From contig JAJFMT010000014.1 of assembly GCA_020696855.1 (NCBI GenBank), forward strand, positions 1 through 39,436: a stretch of 39,436 nucleotides of DNA. Reading direction: 5' to 3'. Every line of letters starts with the position of its first letter. Within the stretch, counting starts at the first letter, position 1. Below are positions 33,852-39,436 of this stretch, piece after piece. The notes beneath the pieces were generated by a model that saw only the letters and a program-made list of their open reading frames with translations, was not told where the DNA came from and did no database searches. The DNA comes from Pseudobdellovibrio sp. (GTDB lineage: Bacteria; Bdellovibrionota; Bdellovibrionia; Bdellovibrionales; Bdellovibrionaceae). The translations under genes and the position numbers were made by a program.

Positions 33852-35666
33852 TCACTGGTTGGCAAAGCATAGTACGAATTCCGTACCTCGGCCTATTTCT
33901 GAAGATATAGTAAACTTTCCACCCAACTCTTCTATCAGCTTTTTAGATTGTAAAATTCCGATTCCGTACCCTTTAGATTTAACCTTTGCGGTAATCTGTT
34001 TAGTGCCGAGTAATTTTAGAATTTCAGGCCTTATCCCAGGACCGTTATCTGAAATTTTTATTAGTAAATTCTGAGACCTAAATTCAAAATCCAAGGTTAT
34101 TTTAGGATTGGTAATTTCTGAATCGGTTAGTGCTTCAATTGAGTTTTGAAAAATGTTGCTCAAAATTCTCGAGAGCTTCAAGTTGTCCGAATGTAAAATA
34201 CAAACATTTTTGCGTATCGAACTGTGAAATTCTATATTTGAATATTTCGACTTCAGTTCAGAAATCAAAGGATCAGATACTTCAAAAACATCAACCAGGC
34301 TTTTGCTTGCAGAATCATTTGACCGTGCTGAGTTTAGAATTTCCCCAATAATTTGATCAATTCTAGTTAGAGCTGATTTAAGTATTTCTCGATGCTCGGC
34401 ATTTTCAAATGTTGCTTTGTAAGTAACTAAGTTTACAGTCGAGAGTGGTGAGCGTAGGTCATGAGCAACATGCTCAGCAACTTCAATTAATGCATCAACG
34501 CGCATCTTGTTAAGTTCATTATACTTTTCTTCTTCTTGTTTTTTAAACTTCCACAGCAATATTAAAGGTAAAATGAAGTATTGTCCCAGCACTAGTATTA
34601 CCAACGACCTTGAAAAGTTAATGTAATAGTTCCCTATCAAATAAAGAACAACTTCAATGACAACGATCGTTGGTATTAAGCTTAGCATTAAGTAAAGCTT
34701 TTTTTCGAATTTAATGGGAATCAATATTATCGCGTATAGCAAAAGAAGTACGATAAAGAGGTCATCGATATCGCGCAGAAACTTTATATATGTGCCAGTG
34801 GTAAGATGGCTGAAATTGTTTGCCAATACGTCTTGTAAAGGTATCCAATTTTTTTGATAATCCATTTCGGTTTTCATCCCGAAAAGTGAAAAAGGCGACT
34901 TCGAAACTAAATGACTAAACTCATCGTTAGTTCCAATGATTACAGTTTTATTTTTTACTAATGACCCATCGAAAGTTTCGTCAAATAAGTTCGAAGTTTG
35001 ATAGTTTCCAAATGTTCCTAGTGGATAGCTTTTTAAAAAAATCTGTTTCGAGTTCCAGTATTCAAAACTATATTTAAAATCTGTCTCACTCTTTGGAGTA
35101 TAACCTAATTGCCTTAAATCATCGAATAATTCTACTTCTCCAAATGACGAAAGACTTATAAGTGCCCTGCGATTTTCGCGTTCTTTTGAGCTGTCAGAAC
35201 ACTTGTAAAAGTGAATAAATCTTTTGAAGTTTTTAAATAATTCGTCTTTCCCAAAACTCGCTATTGCATTGCGAGCTTCATACTTGTTCAAAAATAGATT
35301 TTGCTGGCTTTGAAGATACTGGAAGATTTTTTTCTTTTCTAATGGATCCTGGGAGAAATCTAATGGCTCCATCATGATTACAATATTTTTAGGCTCGTAA
35401 TATTGAACTCTATCAATGACTTTTTTTATACCTTCGAACGTGTGAGGAACTGAGATACCGTCAGTGTTTATATTGATGTTTAAGGTTACAAATGAACTGT
35501 CTACTTCGCTAGTCCGATTCAGGAACTGTAAGCTATCACGAACAAAATGATCTATTGCTTCAAATTTAAAGTTTTCGAGTACTTTGTAAGAGGTAATGAG
35601 TAATACAAGTATTACAAACTTAGAAATCCAAATTTTGGAAAGAAATTGCGAAACCTTCCCCATCAC
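33852..35666 (-). CDS. CHASE2-like sensor histidine kinase (first in locus)
   Basis: 604 residues from GTG (or ATG one codon later). TM1 about 16-30; a CHASE2-like extracytoplasmic domain at about 40-295, more diverged than in the second kinase but keeping the terminal pattern VIIGTNDEFSHLVSKSPFS; three helices at about 300-375; HisKA with His402 (EHVAHDLRSPLS); HATPase with IFQNSIEAL, SDNGPGIRPE and KGYGIGILQS. The kinase part is of a different subgroup from the second kinase. It overlaps the YkgJ-family gene at its start (GTGA) and precedes the maturase by 42 bases. Its whole length is A+T-rich. It could be a second sensor of the same signal or act on a different regulator. Confidence 0.87.
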   Translation of the reverse strand: MMGKVSQFLSKIWISKFVILVLLITSYKVLENFKFEAIDHFVRDSLQFLNRTSEVDSSFVTLNININTDGISVPHTFEGIKKVIDRVQYYEPKNIVIMMEPLDFSQDPLEKKKIFQYLQSQQNLFLNKYEARNAIASFGKDELFKNFKRFIHFYKCSDSSKERENRRALISLSSFGEVELFDDLRQLGYTPKSETDFKYSFEYWNSKQIFLKSYPLGTFGNYQTSNLFDETFDGSLVKNKTVIIGTNDEFSHLVSKSPFSLFGMKTEMDYQKNWIPLQDVLANNFSHLTTGTYIKFLRDIDDLFIVLLLLYAIILIPIKFEKKLYLMLSLIPTIVVIEVVLYLIGNYYINFSRSLVILVLGQYFILPLILLWKFKKQEEEKYNELNKMRVDALIEVAEHVAHDLRSPLSTVNLVTYKATFENAEHREILKSALTRIDQIIGEILNSARSNDSASKSLVDVFEVSDPLISELKSKYSNIEFHSSIRKNVCILHSDNLKLSRILSNIFQNSIEALTDSEITNPKITLDFEFRSQNLLIKISDNGPGIRPEILKLLGTKQITAKVKSKGYGIGILQSKKLIEELGGKFTISSEIGRGTEFVLCFANQ

Positions 35667-36142
35667 TTACCACTAAGCAATTTCCGTTCGTTCTCTTTAT
35701 CCCGTTTAACGATCTCCTCGATTTCGGATTTCGTCCAAATCCGGCCTTTTCCGACTCCCGGACAGAAATCTTCTACTTCGGACTTCCAGGCTTTTGCGTT
35801 CATGACTTCAGGCCAAAACGGCCACGTTCGGCATTGGTTCGGGCGGGCCTCATAGACGGTACATTGCTTGTTCTTAAGGAATAAACAGTCCGGACGGCCC
35901 TTTTCTTCCTTAAGGTGATAAATCCCATTTGTTTGGTCGCAGTACTTCGTCAGAAAAGCCTCAACAGACAGTCCCAAATGCTTAGCAAAGCGCTCCCGGT
36001 CTTCTAAAGTCAGGAAAACGAACCCGAATTCACCATGAGAAGTGCAGCATTTGCCGGATCCCTGGCACTCAAAGCGCAATCCTTGCTCATAAAATACTTC
36101 TTTTTTTACTGCTGAAGCCGCAGAACCTTTATTTTCAGACAT
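35663..36142 (-). CDS. YkgJ-family cysteine-cluster protein
   Basis: About 159 residues if started at the Met of MSENKGSAAS; the frame is open to 36196. Family landmarks are CQGSGKCCTSHGEFGFVFLT, then DCLFLKNKQCTVYEARPNQCRTWPFWPEV, giving the conserved Cys cluster of UPF0153/YkgJ proteins, thought to chelate zinc or iron-sulfur. The biochemical role is unsettled. Divergent from the polyprenyl synthase gene. Its stop overlaps the start of the first CHASE2-like kinase by four bases, so it may lead the signalling operon, but its base composition is that of the host. Confidence 0.82.
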   Translation of the reverse strand: MSENKGSAASAVKKEVFYEQGLRFECQGSGKCCTSHGEFGFVFLTLEDRERFAKHLGLSVEAFLTKYCDQTNGIYHLKEEKGRPDCLFLKNKQCTVYEARPNQCRTWPFWPEVMNAKAWKSEVEDFCPGVGKGRIWTKSEIEEIVKRDKENERKLLSGK

Positions 36143-36225
36143 TTGACCATCATAATTCGCCCGGCAAACTGACTCAAGCCTAAGCCCTTGACTCATGCTT
36201 AAGAAGTATTAAAACTAGCCCTGTT

Positions 36226-37170
36226 GTGAGTTATAAGATCTATTCTCCTGAAGATTTTCCGGCCTATTTACCTAAGCTAAATGCTCTCTATGATGATTTG
36301 TTTTCGGGCGGAAAAGGCTTTCGTTCAAAACTTATCGATTTGGTTTCTTCGCCTTTAAAAGTTGATCACAAAACTCAAACACTTTTGGCCCAAACGATCG
36401 AATTCATCCACAACGCCTCTTTGCTACATGATGACTTAGTTGACCGCTCTCACTTACGCCGCGGTAAAACTACAGCGTGGTTAAAGCACACTCCCGAATA
36501 CGCTGTTCTTGCCGGCGATTACTTACTTGCGCGCGTAATGGTAAACCTTTCAAGTTACGGCAACATTAAGCTTGTCCAGTACACATCAGAAATTATTTCT
36601 GACTTACTTGAAGGGGAGTGGTTGCAGGATTCCGTCGTCGGCGATTTTTACATTACACTTGATCAGCTTGACCGCATTCACAATCTGAAAACAGCATCGC
36701 TTTTTAAGTGGTGTCTGCGCTCTCCGTTTATCAGTTTAGAAAATTACGACAAAGACTTGCATTTTACTTTAAACGAGATGGGCACAATCCTTGGCCAGCT
36801 TTTCCAGCGAAGCGACGACTTACTTGATTACGATGTTCGTAACAATGAAGGTAAAGCTGTTCTCGGAGATTTAAAATCCGGATACTTAAATTCTTTCGGA
36901 AGCTATATCACGAGTGATCTTTCCCGCAGCCAAGTTGAAACTTTTGTAAAATCCCAAACGCTTGAACAAGTCTACGAAGCCTTGGGCGGTGAGCCCCAAT
37001 TTAAGCAAAAACTTGAAAGCTTCGATGCAGCCAACAACAAGCTGATCGATCTTTATGAGCATCACCTTGAAAATCTGCAAAAGTGGCTTAAACCGGACCA
37101 GCAGGATCTAATTAAAAACCTTAAGCCTTTAACTGAAGTTCTTTACTGGCGAAGAAAGCCTTCGAAGTAA
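36226..37170 (+). CDS. Polyprenyl diphosphate synthase
   Basis: 314 residues, trans-isoprenyl diphosphate synthase family. First Asp-rich motif in LLHDDLVDRSHLRRGKTTAW (DDxxD) and second in QLFQRSDDLLDYDVRNNEGKAVLGDL (DDxxD). These bind the Mg-diphosphate of the allylic substrate. Starts with GTG, without a clear ribosome site. The gene is directly followed (TAATG overlap) by a UbiA-type prenyltransferase, so it probably makes the long polyprenyl chain for a quinone such as menaquinone. Chain length cannot be read. Confidence 0.9.
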   Translation: MSYKIYSPEDFPAYLPKLNALYDDLFSGGKGFRSKLIDLVSSPLKVDHKTQTLLAQTIEFIHNASLLHDDLVDRSHLRRGKTTAWLKHTPEYAVLAGDYLLARVMVNLSSYGNIKLVQYTSEIISDLLEGEWLQDSVVGDFYITLDQLDRIHNLKTASLFKWCLRSPFISLENYDKDLHFTLNEMGTILGQLFQRSDDLLDYDVRNNEGKAVLGDLKSGYLNSFGSYITSDLSRSQVETFVKSQTLEQVYEALGGEPQFKQKLESFDAANNKLIDLYEHHLENLQKWLKPDQQDLIKNLKPLTEVLYWRRKPSK

Positions 37171-38252
37171 TGAGCACGAGAAGCGCTACAAGATTCGTCA
37201 CTTTAAAATCAAGTGACCCGGCTTACGAGAATTATTTATGGGGAGACATGCCTGAAGTGGCCTTACCCATTAAATCTTACAACCTCGGCACTGAAGAAGA
37301 ATCAGTAACTTTCGAAATAAAAAATAAAAACGAAATCAACTGGCCAGGCTGGCCGCGATTCTTCACAGCGCTTATCAAATTACGCACCTACATTTTAGTT
37401 ATGCTGCCGATGTTTTTTATTTTATGTAAACACGCAGCCAGCGCTGAGTTTGATATCGTGTCTTATGTTTCGGCGTGCGTGGGTGTTTTACTTCTTTATG
37501 CCGGCTTTAATATTCGGAACGATGTCTCTGATCACATCTCAGGATTTGACAGGGTTAACTTAGATTCAACTAAAAAGCCAATCAGACTGGGATGGATCTC
37601 GGCACGAAAAGCAAAGCAGATTTCTAATTTCACTTTTGCTGCCGCTGCCATCGCAGCCGCGCCGAGTTTGCTTCTGCACCCGGTGCTTACCATAATCCTA
37701 TCACTGGTCGTGATCTTTACGATTTTAGCGAAATTCGCAAAAAACAACTCTTACAAAAATCAGCTGTTCGGCGAGATGGTACTTTTGAACATCAGCGGGC
37801 CCGCTCTTATGTACGGCCTTGATTTTTCTGCCGGTGCCAGCAGAATCGATGGTGAAACCGGAGTGTTCGGCGCACTATGGGGCCTCATTGTTTTATTTAT
37901 TATTGATATTAATAATTTTTCTCACATCATGACTTCGTCACAGAACAGAATTAAAAACACAGTGACGAAGCTTGGGTTTGACCGCGCTCAAAAATACCTT
38001 GTTAGAATGTGGGGCGCGATACTCATCATTTGGGCTATCTATACTTATAACTTCCAGAATTACACGGTAAACTGGGTTTTTCTTGCAGTGGTGACGGCGG
38101 CGTCAGTGCTGTTTTTGAAAAATGTCATTCACATTAAAAGCCCGATGGGCTCGGGCTTAAAAAGCGCGAAGGCGGCCGCACACAAACTCTTTTTACTGGT
38201 GACCTTCGTTATATTTTTACAATCGCTGAACCGCTGGCTGCAGGTCATATAG
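37170..38252 (+). CDS. UbiA-family prenyltransferase (MenA-like)
   Basis: 360 residues with a 65-residue hydrophilic N-terminal extension before the first of about eight membrane helices. The first Asp-rich motif is present as NIRNDVSDHISGFDR (NDxxD...D), which binds the prenyl diphosphate. The second, normally NNxxDxxxD, reads DINNFSHIMTSS, so its aspartates are missing. Members attach polyprenyl chains to aromatic head groups in quinone synthesis. Because the preceding gene makes a polyprenyl diphosphate, a MenA-like function is plausible, but the altered motif leaves activity in doubt. Starts one base inside the previous stop (TAATG). Confidence 0.78.
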   Translation: MSTRSATRFVTLKSSDPAYENYLWGDMPEVALPIKSYNLGTEEESVTFEIKNKNEINWPGWPRFFTALIKLRTYILVMLPMFFILCKHAASAEFDIVSYVSACVGVLLLYAGFNIRNDVSDHISGFDRVNLDSTKKPIRLGWISARKAKQISNFTFAAAAIAAAPSLLLHPVLTIILSLVVIFTILAKFAKNNSYKNQLFGEMVLLNISGPALMYGLDFSAGASRIDGETGVFGALWGLIVLFIIDINNFSHIMTSSQNRIKNTVTKLGFDRAQKYLVRMWGAILIIWAIYTYNFQNYTVNWVFLAVVTAASVLFLKNVIHIKSPMGSGLKSAKAAAHKLFLLVTFVIFLQSLNRWLQVI

Positions 38253-38987
38253 ATGGAACTACCTGAGCTATTTCAAAACGCCACAACGACTCAGTCAAAA
38301 AACACCGCCCGTGACTGGCATGATTTTCTAACGAGAAACAGGTTCGATTTCTCACAGATAGAGAAAATCGACTTCGCAACACCGGCCCCGACGATCACCG
38401 ACAAAAAAAATAATAAATTCTGCATCGACTTTATCAACGATAAGAAAAATTATCACAAAAAGAAGTTGTCGATAAAAAGTGAATTGCTTTCTAAGGCGCT
38501 AGGGGGCGGTAAGCTTGGTCTCAATGTTTTAGATCTGTCTGCAGGTCTTGGCATCGATACGGTTTTCTTAGCGCAGCTTGGTTACCACGTAACTGCTATC
38601 GAACGTAACCCGCTGATCTATCTTTGCCTTCAACATGCGTCCGAACAGATGCTTGAAATGAACATTAAAGTTATTTACGACGAAGCAACAAAATTTCTGA
38701 AACATAATACTTCTGCTAATCAGCAAAAGTTTGATGTGATTTACTTCGACCCTATGTTCCCCGAAAAAACCAAATCAGCCCTTCCGCGGCAAGAGATGGT
38801 TTTCTTTAAAAAAATGGTTGGCTCAGATGAAGACGCCGGCCAAGTCCTTGAGGAAGCGTTAAAAACACCTAACATTAAAAGGGTCGTGGTGAAGCGCCCG
38901 CTGAAAGCACCGCCGCTCTTGCAAAAACCCTCTGGAAGTTTGAAGGGAAAGCTTGTAAGGTTTGATATATACGGAGTTGAAAAATGA
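38253..38987 (+). CDS. rsmJ: RsmJ-like 16S rRNA (guanine-N2) methyltransferase
   Basis: 244 residues with the RsmJ (YhiQ) pattern: SAM-binding LDLSAGLGIDTVFLAQLG and VTAIERNPLIY, catalytic DPMFPEKTKSALPRQEM, and the C-terminal RVVVKRPLKAPPLL...KLVRFDIYG. RsmJ methylates guanosine 1516 of 16S rRNA in E. coli. It begins directly after the UbiA-like stop (TAG ATG) and its stop overlaps the next start (ATGA), so it is part of the same unit, though its function is unrelated to isoprenoids. Confidence 0.88.
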   Translation: MELPELFQNATTTQSKNTARDWHDFLTRNRFDFSQIEKIDFATPAPTITDKKNNKFCIDFINDKKNYHKKKLSIKSELLSKALGGGKLGLNVLDLSAGLGIDTVFLAQLGYHVTAIERNPLIYLCLQHASEQMLEMNIKVIYDEATKFLKHNTSANQQKFDVIYFDPMFPEKTKSALPRQEMVFFKKMVGSDEDAGQVLEEALKTPNIKRVVVKRPLKAPPLLQKPSGSLKGKLVRFDIYGVEK

Positions 38988-39436
38988 ACCCAGTAATCAA
39001 GTCAGCAGCCGCAGCTATGTTATCGCTGTCGTTTTCTAAGAGCATGCTTGAGTCCATGATGCGCTGGGATTTCAAAGAAGGCAGTGCGCGCGAAAACCTC
39101 ATGCAGCTTTGTTTTTCAAGCCTGGGATCATGGTTTATTATTTTATTAACTTTAGTGGTATCAGTTCTGCCGCCCGAATTATTGCCTCTTCATGCCTCCG
39201 ATCAGTTCTCAGACAACTCGCTGGTACATTTCATGTTAAACGGCTACTTTCTGAATATGATAGCCTTCGCAGCTGCGGCGTTTGTACTCACGTGGCTTTT
39301 CAGATTCGAAAACATCTTACTTCTCATCATTGCCCTTTTAGTTAAGTTCTCCTGGCTTCACATTAACTCTGCCGTGGCGGGTGTGCTTTCGGTTTTGTTA
39401 TCCGCGCTTTGCTACCGCTGGTGGGCCGTCATGGAC
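38984..39436 (+). CDS. Membrane protein, truncated by window end
   Basis: At least 151 residues, open to the last base. Begins ATG overlapping the rsmJ stop by four bases. A soluble N terminus of about 45 residues is followed by hydrophobic segments at about 50-65 (WFIILLTLVVSVL), 90-105 (LNMIAFAAAAFVLTWLF) and further on (ILLLIIALLVKFSW). I do not recognise a family from this part. It is probably an inner-membrane protein co-transcribed with the preceding three genes. Confidence 0.6.
   Translation, partial: MNPVIKSAAAAMLSLSFSKSMLESMMRWDFKEGSARENLMQLCFSSLGSWFIILLTLVVSVLPPELLPLHASDQFSDNSLVHFMLNGYFLNMIAFAAAAFVLTWLFRFENILLLIIALLVKFSWLHINSAVAGVLSVLLSALCYRWWAVMD

Larger units (their letters stand above)
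31260..35665. other. A+T-rich block spanning signalling cassette
   Basis: Lines counted by hand: 17/60 G+C at 31381, 20/60 at 31921, 23/60 at 32881 and 18/60 at 34681 inside; 28/60 at 30481, 28/60 at 31021, 30/60 at 31201 and 32/60 at 35701 outside. The left edge falls at about 31260-31380, inside the membrane segments of the second kinase; the right edge is near the YkgJ/first-kinase junction. This suggests acquisition or exchange of the sensor, peptide, maturase and first kinase. Confidence 0.65.

Overview
The window most likely comes from a Bdellovibrio-like bacterium (Bdellovibrionota). It is Gram-negative: it has the lipoprotein maturation genes lgt and lspA, several predicted lipoproteins and outer-membrane beta-barrels, and a gene set resembling the Agl-Glt gliding machinery known from Myxococcus and Bdellovibrio. 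Lines I counted in ordinary genes run at roughly 45-53% G+C. The taxonomic call is inference; no rRNA or tRNA gene is present.

Layout. 0-2 kb: a hotdog thioesterase, an enoyl-CoA hydratase/isomerase-family protein and a small periplasmic DUF4399-like protein. 1.9-8.2 kb (minus strand): a complete branched-chain/polar amino-acid ABC importer (livJ, hairpin, livHMGF) behind ATP-type phosphofructokinase and a small outer-membrane protein. 8.3-11.8 kb (minus): HU, a KimA-like potassium transporter, YacG and a lipoprotein. 12-13 kb: a secreted protein of unknown role. 13-17.7 kb (minus): ileS-lspA-lgt-ogt joined by 4-base overlaps, with a possible 34-codon ORF ahead of ileS. 17.8-28.1 kb (plus): a Glt/Agl-like envelope motor cluster of two beta-barrels, two large helical-repeat proteins, an FHA/TM/proline-rich/AgmX-type protein, one TolQ/ExbB and two ExbD proteins, interrupted by one small antisense secreted gene. 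28.1-30.3 kb: an RHH-like protein and an NtrC-type response regulator. 30.4-36.1 kb (minus): two CHASE2-type histidine kinases flank a radical SAM/SPASM peptide maturase and a 31-residue single-cysteine peptide gene. 36.2-39.4 kb (plus): a polyprenyl diphosphate synthase, a UbiA-like prenyltransferase, an RsmJ-like rRNA methyltransferase and a truncated membrane protein.

The most interesting part is 28.7-35.7 kb. In transcription order it reads CHASE2 kinase, radical SAM maturase, short peptide, CHASE2 kinase, response regulator. Maturase-peptide-sensor kinase-regulator is the order of the peptide quorum-sensing loci comQXPA and agrBDCA. An A+T-rich block (about 28-38% G+C in lines counted, against 47-53% outside) runs from about 31.3 to 35.66 kb. 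It covers the first kinase, the maturase, the peptide and only the sensor half of the second kinase, and ends in that kinase's membrane segments. This is what exchange of a signal-specificity cassette would look like. I propose, as inference, a radical-SAM-modified peptide signalling system sensed by CHASE2 kinases.
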